Source: Synechococcus sp. PCC 7335
GTDB lineage: Bacteria > Cyanobacteriota > Cyanobacteriia > Phormidesmidales > Phormidesmidaceae
Assembly: GCF_000155595.1 (NCBI RefSeq)
Contig: NZ_DS989904.1
Coordinates: forward strand, 899,354-963,353
Direction: 5' to 3'
Length of the DNA stretch: 64,000 nt
Below are positions 27,307 to 36,333 of the stretch, one piece after another. Each line of letters starts with the position of its first letter. The first letter of the stretch is position 1. The notes beneath the pieces were generated by a model that searched no databases, was not told where the DNA came from, and was given only the letters and a program-made list of their open reading frames with translations. The position numbers and the translations under genes are program-made.

Positions 27307-30069
27307 ATGCCAGAAGTCAAAGGAAAACGCAAGTTACAATTCTCTCCATTTCAAGATGATGTTTCTGAAGTTGTCAAGCGCCTAGACAGTGATTTAGAAA
27401 ACGGCTTGAGCGCAGAGAAAGTCGCAAAGCGCTATGAAACTGACGGTTGGAACGAGCTGCCTGTCATACCAGGAAAGCCTGCCTGGCTAAGGTTCTTACT
27501 ACAGTTTCATCAGCCGCTACTCTATATTTTGTTGTTGGCAGGCGCAGTCAAAGCTTTTTTAGGATCTTGGACGAATGCAGGTGTCATTTGGGGCGTGATG
27601 GTCCTTAATGCCATCATTGGCTATGTTCAAGAGGCCAAAGCAGAAGATGCGATCGCCTCCCTATCAAAGGCAGTAACAACAGAGGCTACTGTGCTTCGCG
27701 ATGGGCAAACGCTGCAATTGCCCTCACGAGACTTAGTGGTTGGCGATGTGGTGCTACTGAGCTCAGGGGACAAAGTGCCCGCCGATGTGAGATTGTTCAA
27801 AACGCGCAGTTTGCAAGTAGATGAATCGGCGCTGACAGGAGAATCGCTCCCGGTTGAAAAGTTTGTGCGTCCCTTACCGGTTGAAACGCCGCTGGCGGAG
27901 CGGATAAATATGGCCTATGCCGGTAGTTTTGTAACATTTGGGCAAGGGAGAGGCGTGGTGGTCGCGACGGCAGAAGCGACTGAAGTCGGTCAGATCTCGC
28001 AGTCAATGGGAAACAGTGTCAATCTGAGTACGCCGCTGACTCGCAAATTTTCTAAATTTAGTCGCCTGTTGCTCTATGCCATTTTGACCCTGGCGACGCT
28101 GACTTTTGTAATTGGGCTGGGTCAGGGCGAATCCTGGGTGTATATGTTTGAGGCGGTGGTGGCGCTAGCAGTCAGTGCCATTCCAGAAGGCTTACCGGCG
28201 GTGGTCACCATCACTCTAGCAATTGGCGTGAATCGCATGGCGCAGCGTAACGCTATTGTGCGCAAGCTACCTGCAGTTGAAGCGCTAGGCAGCGCGACCG
28301 TAGTTTGCTCTGATAAGACAGGCACGCTGACCGAAAATCAAATGACTGTGCAGGCAGTTTATGCTGGCGAGCAGCACTACCGAGTGAGTGGCAGTGGCTA
28401 TGGGCCAAAGGGAGAGATTGTTCTTTTGAAAGAGGGAAAGGATGGAGATTTAGAGCACCCGTTTGAAGGAGAGCTCCCTAAAGCACTGCAAACCTGTCTG
28501 ACAGCAGGGGTGCTGTGCAACGATGCTCAGCTAAAGCAAGAGGAAGAGCAGTGGTCTGTAGTCGGCGATCCGACTGAGGGCGCGCTACTTGCAGCGGCGG
28601 TCAAGGCAGAGTTTACCCAATCTGGACTGGTTGCCCGTAACCCTCGCTTGGATGCTATTCCCTTTGAGTCTCAGTATCAATATATGGCGACGCTGCACGA
28701 TGCTACTTCTCGGGTGATCTATATCAAAGGCTCAGTTGAAGCCATTCTAAGTCGCTGTAGCCAGATGGTAGATACTCAAGGCGAGATTATCCCGCTAAAT
28801 CACTCATCGATTGTTCAAGCGGTTGAAGCAATGACAGCGCAGGCGCTAAGAGTTCTGGCATTTGCTTATAAGAGAGTAGGTTCTCACGTCCATGCGATTG
28901 AGCATGAAGATGTGGAAACAGGGCTGGTGTTTTTAGGATTGCAGGGGATGATTGATCCGCCGCGTCCGGAGGCGATCGCAGCCGTTCATGCTTGTCGGAA
29001 CGCGGGCATTCGGATCAAGATGGTTACAGGCGATCATATCTCAACGGCTCGAACGATCGCCCGGCGGATGAATATTCAACAAACCAAGGAGGTTCTAGCG
29101 TTTGAAGGACGCGCGCTAGTGCCAATGCCAGACGATGAGCTAGCTAGAACAGTCGAAGCGGGAGATGTGTTTGCGAGGGTAGCGCCTGCCCAAAAGCTCA
29201 GGCTAGTCGAAGCGCTCCAATCGCAAGGAGAGATCGTGGCGATGACCGGGGACGGGGTGAATGACGCGCCTGCTCTTAAACAAGCAGATATCGGAATTGC
29301 CATGGGCAAAGGCGGTACCGAAGTGGCCAGAGAAGCGGCAGATATGCTTTTGACCGACGACAACTTTGCCTCAATTGAGGCGGCAGTAGAAGAAGGACGG
29401 ACGGTCTATCAAAATCTACGCAAGGCGATCGCGTTTCTGTTACCTGTGAATGGCGGCGAGTCGATGACGATTTTAATCAGCGTACTGTTGGCTAGAGAGT
29501 TACCGATTCTATCGCTGCAAGTTCTCTGGCTAAATATGATTAATTCTTTGACGATGACGGTGCCGCTGGCATTTGAGCCTAAGTCAAAGAATGCCATGCG
29601 ACAGCCGCCGCGAAACCCGAAAGAACCGTTGATTACAGGGTTATTGCTTAAGCGCATTCTGCTCGTGTCTTTGTTTAACTGGGTTTTGATCTTTGGCATG
29701 TTTGAGTGGGCAAAAATCACCTTCGACGATGTTGTTGTGGCGCGGACAATGGCAATTCAAGCCTTAGTCGCAGCTCGAATTGTTTATCTATTAAGCATTA
29801 GCCAGCTAGGTGCTAATTTGCTGGCATGGTTACGCGATCGCTCTGTTGCGGTAACCAGTGCACCTTTTCTGCTTTTGGGTATTGGAGGGGCGATCGCCCT
29901 GCAAGTGCTCTTTAGCCAATGGTCTTTGATGAATACGCTTTTTGAAACAGCACCTTTAACCTGGGGGCAATGGCTGATTTGTTTATTGCCAATGCTACCA
30001 ATGCTGCCATTTGCAATCTTCGTCAATCGAGTAGATCCACAGCACCAAGTACTCTCCTCCACTCGCTAA
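27307..30069 (+). CDS. P2-type cation-transporting ATPase, probably calcium (PMA1-like)
   Basis: This is a ten-helix P-type pump in the plasma or thylakoid membrane. Motifs in order: N-terminal cation ATPase domain; TGES near 176-179 (actuator); the PEGLP signature of P2A pumps in [20 protein letters not shown] near 293; the phosphorylation site [13 protein letters not shown] with D336; the ATP-binding region [13 protein letters not shown]; and the hinge [22 protein letters not shown] near 646-667. The length (920) is that of bacterial Ca2+-ATPases. PEGLP favours Ca2+ but Na+ or Mn2+ pumps cannot be excluded. A universal stress protein follows 51 bp later on the same strand. Confidence 0.93.
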   Translation: MPEVKGKRKLQFSPFQDDVSEVVKRLDSDLENGLSAEKVAKRYETDGWNELPVIPGKPAWLRFLLQFHQPLLYILLLAGAVKAFLGSWTNAGVIWGVMVLNAIIGYVQEAKAEDAIASLSKAVTTEATVLRDGQTLQLPSRDLVVGDVVLLSSGDKVPADVRLFKTRSLQVDESALTGESLPVEKFVRPLPVETPLAERINMAYAGSFVTFGQGRGVVVATAEATEVGQISQSMGNSVNLSTPLTRKFSKFSRLLLYAILTLATLTFVIGLGQGESWVYMFEAVVALAVSAIPEGLPAVVTITLAIGVNRMAQRNAIVRKLPAVEALGSATVVCSDKTGTLTENQMTVQAVYAGEQHYRVSGSGYGPKGEIVLLKEGKDGDLEHPFEGELPKALQTCLTAGVLCNDAQLKQEEEQWSVVGDPTEGALLAAAVKAEFTQSGLVARNPRLDAIPFESQYQYMATLHDATSRVIYIKGSVEAILSRCSQMVDTQGEIIPLNHSSIVQAVEAMTAQALRVLAFAYKRVGSHVHAIEHEDVETGLVFLGLQGMIDPPRPEAIAAVHACRNAGIRIKMVTGDHISTARTIARRMNIQQTKEVLAFEGRALVPMPDDELARTVEAGDVFARVAPAQKLRLVEALQSQGEIVAMTGDGVNDAPALKQADIGIAMGKGGTEVAREAADMLLTDDNFASIEAAVEEGRTVYQNLRKAIAFLLPVNGGESMTILISVLLARELPILSLQVLWLNMINSLTMTVPLAFEPKSKNAMRQPPRNPKEPLITGLLLKRILLVSLFNWVLIFGMFEWAKITFDDVVVARTMAIQALVAARIVYLLSISQLGANLLAWLRDRSVAVTSAPFLLLGIGGAIALQVLFSQWSLMNTLFETAPLTWGQWLICLLPMLPMLPFAIFVNRVDPQHQVLSSTR

Positions 30070-30120
30070 GCACCACTCGGTGAATTCTATCGAAATTAGA
30101 CTAAAAAAGGACAAGTTAAG

Positions 30121-30576
30121 ATGATTCAAAAGATTTTGACTGCGTTGGACTACGATGACACCTGTCAAAGCGTTTTTGAACAGGCGCTCGACTTGGCACA
30201 AGCCACACAATCAGAGTTAAAACTACTCAATGTTTTAGCGCTAGAAAGAGACAGTAGTATGATGTTCTCTCCTTACACTGATATGGATTGGAGAGAGTAT
30301 GAAGATCAATACCGCAGGCTACAGACAGATAGCCTCAAACTGCTAGAAGACTTTGCTGAGAAAGCCAAAGCCGTCAAGGTATCTGCTGATTTTGCTCAGG
30401 AGGTAGGGATGGCGGGGCCTGTTATTTGTAAACTTGGTAAGGTGTGGAAAGCAGATTTAATTGTTGTTGGCAGCCATGGACGCAAGGGCCTAAGTGAAAT
30501 GCTGTTGGGCAGCGTTAGCAACTATGTGGTCCATCACGCCACCTGTTCTGTCATGGTTGTTCACCAACCGGACTGA
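30121..30576 (+). CDS. Universal stress protein, UspA family
   Basis: The 151-residue protein has the single USP domain. It begins MIQKILTALDYDDTCQSVFE and ends with the ATP-binding motif VVGSHGRKGLSEMLLGSVSNYV followed by ATCSVMVV, matching G-2X-G-9X-G(S/T), so it probably binds ATP. USP genes are often placed beside transporters, where they may sense energy status; here it follows the cation ATPase by 51 bp and is likely in the same transcript. A good ribosome-binding sequence (AAAAAAGGAC) lies about 10 bases upstream of the ATG. Confidence 0.93.
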   Translation: MIQKILTALDYDDTCQSVFEQALDLAQATQSELKLLNVLALERDSSMMFSPYTDMDWREYEDQYRRLQTDSLKLLEDFAEKAKAVKVSADFAQEVGMAGPVICKLGKVWKADLIVVGSHGRKGLSEMLLGSVSNYVVHHATCSVMVVHQPD

Positions 30577-30621
30577 GGGTTGGCGCCTACCAGAGATCCA
30601 CAGAGCGTTTCCACAGAGCGG

Positions 30622-31500
30622 TTAGTTTGATGTCAACCGAATGTTGGTATCGAGGGTTGTCTTGACTGATTGGCCTGGTTTCAACGTGCCAGAAACCGGC
30701 GCGGCTTGTCTTGGATCAACGGCAGCGGCGATCGCAATATGCCGATCGCTGACGGCCAGCCCCAAAGTAGGATCAAATCCTCGCCAGCCGCCGCCTGGCA
30801 CATATACTTCTGCCCACGCATGTAGATCATGCGATAAATCTTCTTGGCTTGTTTCTAGATCACCTTCTTGATAGCCGCTCACAAACCTAGCCGCGAGCCC
30901 TACCGCCTGACAGACCGCCATAAATAGCACAGTGAAGTCTCGGCAAGTTCCTACTTTCTTTTGTAAGGTAAGCGCCGCAGGATAGGGCATGCCTTCTAGG
31001 CGTTGCTCATAGGCACACTCGTTTGGAATAAACTGCGTCAGGCGAGTCAGAAAATAGCCGACGTTCCCGCTAGTTTCTTGGTAGATAGACTGTGCTAGCT
31101 GAATGACTTCGGGGGCGATCGCATCTCCAACGCCCGAGCCTATTGGTCTACTTAGATATGGCTGAAGCTGCGACGCTAGCGAACTAGGGTAGTCTATGGG
31201 AAGCTGTACAGCCCAGGGCTCAGCTAGATAGTCAAAAGGATTTTCTCTAGTCGTACTAACTGCACTAGTTGTCTGAATTTTCCAAGTTTCTATGGGCGTA
31301 TCAAACGCGATTTGCAAACAAGTATTGCCATCCGCATCTAGAAAATAGGTTCGGCGACTAGGTACTGGGTCAATAGTAAGGTCGAACTGGCGTAGCCACT
31401 GAGAGCCATCGTTACGGGGACAGAGTCTAAGCGTATGGGGATGAAGCTCAACTACGCTGCTGTACTGATAGTGAGTAGTATGAGTAATGTTGTAGCGCAT
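30622..31500 (-). CDS. Transglutaminase-like protease-fold protein (COG1305)
   Basis: The 292-residue protein has an N-terminal beta-rich domain (MRYNITHTTHYQYSSVVELH, the usual start for this group) and a transglutaminase-like catalytic domain. The catalytic Cys is in KVGTCRDFTVLFMAVCQAVGL, the His in DLHAWAEVYVPGGGW and the Asp in GFDPTLGL. These three residues are in the usual order. It is the last of three genes (ATP-grasp, alpha-E, transglutaminase-like), each separated by six or seven bases, that are known to accompany Anbu peptidase genes. The reaction is unknown; peptide ligation/hydrolysis has been suggested for such clusters. Confidence 0.93.
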   Translation of the reverse strand: MRYNITHTTHYQYSSVVELHPHTLRLCPRNDGSQWLRQFDLTIDPVPSRRTYFLDADGNTCLQIAFDTPIETWKIQTTSAVSTTRENPFDYLAEPWAVQLPIDYPSSLASQLQPYLSRPIGSGVGDAIAPEVIQLAQSIYQETSGNVGYFLTRLTQFIPNECAYEQRLEGMPYPAALTLQKKVGTCRDFTVLFMAVCQAVGLAARFVSGYQEGDLETSQEDLSHDLHAWAEVYVPGGGWRGFDPTLGLAVSDRHIAIAAAVDPRQAAPVSGTLKPGQSVKTTLDTNIRLTSN

Positions 31501-31506
31501 AGAAGA

Positions 31507-32619
31507 CTACTCTACTGCGTTAGCGGTGAGCTGACTGGCTGTCTGACTGGCCGTCTGACCAGCTGTCTGACTGGCTGTTTGGCCCCCCTGGCTGGATGTT
31601 TGACTCATCTGGCCAAGACTTTGCGATTGTTCTGAGGTATTAAAAGCATCTGTGATAGAAGACGATTGAACAGACGGGGGAATGGCAATAAAATCTTCAT
31701 GAACGCGATCGCCCACCTGATTTAGCCGCAGCTGTAATCCATCAAGAAACTCATGCAGCCCATGCGAGAAAATTTCTTCAAAGGTGACATACTCGATTTC
31801 AGCGCGTAGCTTACCTAATTCCCGTTGGCTAGAAAAAGAGATATCTGAACTCGGCCCAATGATGCTTTCTAGAGACCTTTCTGCGTGCCGTAGGCAAAAC
31901 TTAATCGAACGAGGAAACTGAAGATTAAAGATCAAAAAGCGAGCAACGTTAGCAGGCGTCAGTTCTTGCTCTACTTTTCGATACATCTCGTAGGCGCTAG
32001 CGGACTTTAGCAAAGAAATCCACTGTAAATTGTCTAGAGGTGAACCTACCGCTTTCACAGAGGGCAGCAATAAAAAGTATTTCACATCTAGAATGCGACT
32101 GGTTTTATCAGCTCGCTCTAACAGTCGTCCTAGCCGTCCGAAGTGCCAGCTTTCGTTCCAAGATGAAGTCGCATTCATCACCCCAACAAAGCGATGGCTA
32201 GCTAGCTTCACCTCTGCATAAAAGGCATAGATTTCACGGATGTCTTCAGGCTTATTCTTGGCGGCATCTTCAACCATCAAGTAAAACGTATTAATCTGTT
32301 CCCACATCTCTGATGAGATAGTTTCGCGCACAGATCTCGCATTTTCTCTAGCCGATCGAACGCAGGAAATAATTGAGTTGGGTGAATGGATATCAAACGT
32401 CAGAAAGTTTAATACATTTGTTGAAGTTGTCTGGCCATAGCGTTCTTGAAAGAGCGCGCGATCGCCTGTCACCGCAATCAGCGGTTCCCACTGCTGCGTT
32501 ACACCTACCGGATTATCCATCAATAGGTTGAGATTCACCTCAACGAAGCGAGCGACGTTTTCAGCTCGCTCAATGTAGCGATTCAGCCAATAGATAGAAT
32601 CTGCAACCCGACTTAACAT
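31507..32619 (-). CDS. Alpha-E domain protein (COG2307)
   Basis: Alpha-E proteins are all-helical and occur with ATP-grasp and transglutaminase-like genes in Anbu-associated clusters. The sequence starts MLSRVADSIYWLNRYIERAE, which is the family signature, and is helical through about residue 315. The last about 50 residues are a low-complexity Ser/Gln/Thr/Ala/Gly tail (TASQTAGQTASQTASQ) encoded by a 12-bp tandem repeat, which looks like a local expansion. It lies 6 bp after the ATP-grasp gene and 6 bp before the transglutaminase gene, so the three are an operon. Confidence 0.93.
   Translation of the reverse strand: MLSRVADSIYWLNRYIERAENVARFVEVNLNLLMDNPVGVTQQWEPLIAVTGDRALFQERYGQTTSTNVLNFLTFDIHSPNSIISCVRSARENARSVRETISSEMWEQINTFYLMVEDAAKNKPEDIREIYAFYAEVKLASHRFVGVMNATSSWNESWHFGRLGRLLERADKTSRILDVKYFLLLPSVKAVGSPLDNLQWISLLKSASAYEMYRKVEQELTPANVARFLIFNLQFPRSIKFCLRHAERSLESIIGPSSDISFSSQRELGKLRAEIEYVTFEEIFSHGLHEFLDGLQLRLNQVGDRVHEDFIAIPPSVQSSSITDAFNTSEQSQSLGQMSQTSSQGGQTASQTAGQTASQTASQLTANAVE
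31532..31579 (-). repeat. Four tandem 12-bp units in the 3' end of the alpha-E gene
   Basis: On the plus strand the units read TGACTGGCTGTC, TGACTGGCCGTC, TGACCAGCTGTC and TGACTGGCTGTT. They encode A(S/G)QT repeats in the minus-strand protein. The fni gene has four closely related units at 19413-19460. Confidence 0.85.
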
Positions 32620-32625
32620 TGTTGT

Positions 32626-34068
32626 TTACTCCTCATTGACAACCCAAGTATCCTTACTGCCGCCGCCTTGCGAAGAATTCACGACGAGCGAGCCTTCTTT
32701 TAGCGCTACTCTGGTAAGTCCGCCTGGGTTTACGTAGGGAGCACTGCCTTTTCCATATAGAATAAAGGGCCGTAAATCAACGTGTCGCCCCTGAAATGAC
32801 TGATCAATTAGCGTAGGAACTCTAGAGAGGGACAGCGTCGGCTGGGCAATATATCCTCTCGGGTTAGCCTTAATCCTGTGGGCGAACTCCTGCTGTTCTT
32901 CTTTAGAAGACTGACAGCCAATCAGCATTCCATAGCCGCCTGAGGCGTCTGTTGCTTTTACGACCAAAGAATCTAAATTAGCCAGAACGTGCGACTGTTG
33001 CTTTTCATCTTCACAAAAGTAGGTTGGCACGTTTGGAATAATTTGTTCTTCATTTAGATAGTATTTGATCATTTGAGGAACATAGGCGTAAACCAGCTTG
33101 TCATCAGCAATGCCAGTTCCAGGCGCGTTGGCGATCGCCACTCTCCCTTTACGATACACGTCCATCAGTCCCGGCACGCCCAGCATAGAATCAGCGCGAA
33201 AAACTTGAGGATCGATGAAGTCGTCATCAATTCGACGATAGATCACATCTACCTTACACAGCCCTCTGGTCGTCCGCATTTTGACATAGCCATCGTCTAC
33301 GACTAGATCAGGACCTTCTACTAAGGTAATGCCCATTTGCTGAGCGAGGAAAGAATGCTCGAAATAGGCTGAATTAAACGATCCAGGCGTTAGCAAAACA
33401 ACGGTCGGATTGCTGATGTAGTCAGGTGCAAGGGCTCTTAGCGTGCTGAGTAACTGCGAAGGATAGTCGTCAACTGCTTTGATATCTAGCGCTTCAAATA
33501 GGCTAGGGAAGGAGCTTTTCATCACCGTCCGATTTTCAAGCACGTACGAGACGCCCGAAGGACAGCGCAAGTTATCTTCTAATACGTGCCAACTCCCCTG
33601 GCGATCGCGGACTAGATCAGTGCCTGTAATATGACACCAAACCCCACCTGGCGGCTTTAGCCCCATACAAGGCGGCAAAAATCCAGAGGCCGATTCGACG
33701 GTTTCTCGTGGAATCACGCCATCTTCAATAATCTTTTGATCGTTGTAAATATCGTCTAAAAAACAATTGAGGGCGGTGATCCGCTGCTGTAATCCCTTTT
33801 CTAGCCAGCTCCAATCCTTTCCAGGGATAATGCGAGGAACCACATCAAATGGAAAAACCTTCTCAGATCCCTGCTCATCACCATACACATTGAACGTCAC
33901 ACCCATTTTGAAAAGCGTATTCTGCGCAGCTTGCTGACGCACAATCAGGCTATCGATAGGCACAGATTCTATCCGTTCAACCAACAGCGCTGCCGCACTA
34001 CGAGGAACACCAGGTGCGGTAAAAAGCTCATCGTAAAAATCACCAGGATCGTAGGCTTTGAAAGACAT
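32626..34068 (-). CDS. Circularly permuted ATP-grasp type 2 protein (COG2308)
   Basis: This protein belongs to the circularly permuted ATP-grasp group, predicted to form peptide-like bonds. Typical segments: YDELFTAPGVPRSAAALLVERI at the start, GKDWSWLEKGLQQRITALN, DLVRDRQGSWHVLEDNLRCP, GVPGLMDVYRKGRVAIANAPG, and VVKATDASGGYGMLIG near the end. I chose the ATG at 34068 (MSFKAYDPGDFYDELF), where the conserved sequence starts; the longer frame from 34179 adds 37 unconserved residues. It is the first gene of the ATP-grasp/alpha-E/transglutaminase operon. The role in relation to Anbu is not known. Confidence 0.93.
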   Translation of the reverse strand: MSFKAYDPGDFYDELFTAPGVPRSAAALLVERIESVPIDSLIVRQQAAQNTLFKMGVTFNVYGDEQGSEKVFPFDVVPRIIPGKDWSWLEKGLQQRITALNCFLDDIYNDQKIIEDGVIPRETVESASGFLPPCMGLKPPGGVWCHITGTDLVRDRQGSWHVLEDNLRCPSGVSYVLENRTVMKSSFPSLFEALDIKAVDDYPSQLLSTLRALAPDYISNPTVVLLTPGSFNSAYFEHSFLAQQMGITLVEGPDLVVDDGYVKMRTTRGLCKVDVIYRRIDDDFIDPQVFRADSMLGVPGLMDVYRKGRVAIANAPGTGIADDKLVYAYVPQMIKYYLNEEQIIPNVPTYFCEDEKQQSHVLANLDSLVVKATDASGGYGMLIGCQSSKEEQQEFAHRIKANPRGYIAQPTLSLSRVPTLIDQSFQGRHVDLRPFILYGKGSAPYVNPGGLTRVALKEGSLVVNSSQGGGSKDTWVVNEE

Positions 34069-34179
34069 AGAGGGCGATTTGCGGCGCGAATTAACACCTC
34101 TACATCTATCGCGTCTTGGGACACAGGTGTGTATATCTTCCAACGGACTTAAGACCACAAATATGGTAGGTCCTAGCAA

Positions 34180-35016
34180 TTATGGTGATAGAAAGTCCCC
34201 TTCCAAAGTAGTTACAGCTTGTCCACTAAGAAGGATGCGATTCTCGCTAGAGACAGGCGCTGTATTACTATCAGGCACTTTGCACTGCACGCGAACGGTG
34301 CCGCCTCGCTTAGATAGCTGCTGAGCAGTCATATTAGACTTGCCAAGCTTTTCTTGCCAGTAGGGTGCTAGTGATGTGTGGGCAGAGCCTGTTACGGGAT
34401 CTTCGTTGATACCCACCGCAGGAGCAAAGTAGCGACTGACAAAATCATATTCGTCGCTATCGGCTGTCGCAGTCACAATCACCCCATGTACGGGAAGCTT
34501 TCTTACAGCCTCAAAGTCCGGGGCTAAGGTGCGTAATACTTCTTCTGAGCGGAGTTCAATGAGATAGTTAATATCATTCCTAGCAACTGTACGAATGTCT
34601 CCACCACAACAAAGCGATTTGATCAGCTCCGGGGCAACATACGACGTAACGGTTACTGGCTGAGCTGGGAAGTCCATTTCAATCCAGCTGCCTTTTTTGG
34701 TGGCACTAAGCCATCCACTTTTCGTTTTAAAGCGAGCAACCTCTGCCGAAACTAGATAGCCTTCACTCCACAGTACATGGGCACTAGCAAGCGTGGCATG
34801 GCCACACAAATCGACTTCTGTTGCTGGCGTGAACCATCGCAGACTATAGCCGTCTTCAATCGGTGAGAGAAAAGCCGTTTCAGAAAGGTTCATCTCGGCG
34901 GCGATCGCCTGCATCAAAGACTCTTCTATCGGCTCATCCATCACACATACGGCCGCCGGGTTACCCGCGAAAGGTCGATCGGTAAACGCATCTACTTGAA
35001 TGATTTTCAGTGGCAT
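34180..35016 (-). CDS. PhzF-family isomerase-like protein
   Basis: PhzF-family proteins have a diaminopimelate epimerase-like fold and act as isomerases on diverse small substrates. The N terminus is typical: MPLKIIQVDAFTDRPFAGNP with AAVCVM, then the catalytic glutamate in MNLSETAFL, then TPATEVDLCGHATLASAH, and the C-terminal GINEDPVTGSAHTSLAPYW. I chose the ATG at 35016; AGGAAGAG lies about 12 bases upstream, and the longer frame to 35040 adds only MRRKRLHK. The substrate cannot be predicted. A LysE-family exporter lies directly upstream on the same strand, so the two may act on an amino-acid-like compound. Confidence 0.92.
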   Translation of the reverse strand: MPLKIIQVDAFTDRPFAGNPAAVCVMDEPIEESLMQAIAAEMNLSETAFLSPIEDGYSLRWFTPATEVDLCGHATLASAHVLWSEGYLVSAEVARFKTKSGWLSATKKGSWIEMDFPAQPVTVTSYVAPELIKSLCCGGDIRTVARNDINYLIELRSEEVLRTLAPDFEAVRKLPVHGVIVTATADSDEYDFVSRYFAPAVGINEDPVTGSAHTSLAPYWQEKLGKSNMTAQQLSKRGGTVRVQCKVPDSNTAPVSSENRILLSGQAVTTLEGDFLSP

Positions 35017-35064
35017 TTTGTGTAATCTCTTCCTACGCAAACAACTTCAGTTCTGTGCAATTAA

Positions 35065-35691
35065 TTATTTCAACAACAGAACAATGCTAGCGGCGAGCAG
35101 AGCGCCCATCGCCACATTGAACCATCGTAGCCGAACCGGATCTGCTAGAAAACCGCGTAGCGCACTCCCAAAGAGCGCCCAGCTGCAAACGCATGGCCAG
35201 TTGAGAACAGAAAACAGAATGGTGACTATGATTGTAGATCTTACTGGCTGCTGCGAGCTGGTGTATAAAGACATTCCAGAGATAGCCATTACCCAAGCCT
35301 TTGGATTCACCCACTGGAACAGAGCCGCCTCAAACATATTAAGCGGCTGAGCTTCTGTTAGCGCTTGATCTTTGCTTTTCTCTACTTTGGGCTCTTTCGA
35401 GACCAGCGAGCGGCTAGTCGCAATCCGAACAGCAAGATAGAGCATGTACGCTGATCCAACAATCTTCAACACAAGCTGTAGAACTGGAAAAGTTGTGAAC
35501 AAAAATCCTAATCCTAGCCCTACAGAGATGAGTAGAACAAAAAGGCCGCCCGATATTCCTAAAGTGTGAGGCAACGTACGCTGGAAGCCAAAATTCACAC
35601 CAGATGCCAGCAGCATGATGTTGTTTGGACCGGGGGTAATTGAGGTGGCGATCGCAAATAAACATAGCGCCACAATCACTTCACTACTCAT
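35065..35691 (-). CDS. LysE/RhtB-family amino acid exporter
   Basis: LysE-family proteins export amino acids with a six-helix topology. The sequence begins MSSEVIVALCLFAIATSITP and continues with GPNNIMLLASGVNFGFQRTL, the conserved first block of the family. Hydrophobic helices follow at about 38-65, 70-90, 115-135, 145-170 and 185-207. The length of 208 is normal. It ends about 50 bp before the PhzF gene, on the same strand. A MocR regulator sits divergently beyond the next gene, which would fit control of an amino-acid-related function, but no direct evidence is seen. Confidence 0.9.
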   Translation of the reverse strand: MSSEVIVALCLFAIATSITPGPNNIMLLASGVNFGFQRTLPHTLGISGGLFVLLISVGLGLGFLFTTFPVLQLVLKIVGSAYMLYLAVRIATSRSLVSKEPKVEKSKDQALTEAQPLNMFEAALFQWVNPKAWVMAISGMSLYTSSQQPVRSTIIVTILFSVLNWPCVCSWALFGSALRGFLADPVRLRWFNVAMGALLAASIVLLLK

Positions 35692-35737
35692 TCAAATACT
35701 CTTCTTTATTCAAATACTCTGAACTTAAATACTCTGA

Positions 35738-36118
35738 TCAGCGAGCTGAACGCTCTTCTAACCACACGCGCACAGCCTGTTCCGAGAAAAATGACGATCG
35801 AGCTTGAGTCACAGGATCATAGATTATCCACTGGGTCTCACCTGTTGTTGTTGACTGCTGTCGAATTGATAGCCTTTGCCGACCTGTCAAGAAATCTACA
35901 AGAGCCCGGCCAACCTGATGCCAGATCGATTTTAGCGGGTGGCTTGATAGGGCTTTTCGTCTAGGAGCGGGCTGATCTATCTGTTGATGGCTGACGATGC
36001 GTTGAAATTCGGTTTCCAGACTAACTTCTTTAGGATTAGCTTCTTCGATACTAACTTCTTCGGCATTAACTCCTAGATAAGCTTGTTGGCCAAACCTTAG
36101 ATCACGGGCAAAGTTCAT
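35738..36118 (-). CDS. Hypothetical protein with C-terminal basic/aromatic domain
   Basis: The 126-residue protein starts MNFARDLRFGQQAYLGVNAE. Its first 60 residues are acidic and disordered-looking, with two similar Ser-Ile-Glu-Glu and Glu-Val-Ser-Leu-Glu stretches. The last 55 residues look folded (ALVDFLTGRQRLSIRQ, then QWIIYDPVTQARSSFFSEQA and VRVWLEER). I recall similar C termini among uncharacterised cyanobacterial proteins but cannot name a family. It lies 46 bp upstream of the LysE gene, same strand, possibly as the first gene of that transcript, and is divergent from the MocR gene. Confidence 0.75.
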   Translation of the reverse strand: MNFARDLRFGQQAYLGVNAEEVSIEEANPKEVSLETEFQRIVSHQQIDQPAPRRKALSSHPLKSIWHQVGRALVDFLTGRQRLSIRQQSTTTGETQWIIYDPVTQARSSFFSEQAVRVWLEERSAR

Positions 36119-36333
36119 AATTGGTATCTCACAGCATTCGTGGTCAACACCCTTACTATCGCTAGCCGTTAGCGGCTATTGGAAGGTACAGATCGCACAG
36201 ATTTGACTAGTACAGTTCGCGACGCTGACGACTTTTTGCCACTGTACTAGCTAAAGTTCTCATAACTGTACCAGCAGTGACTTCTAAAACTTCGATAGGC
36301 TAGGATTAGACTGCCTTGCCGTATGTCGGCCCT

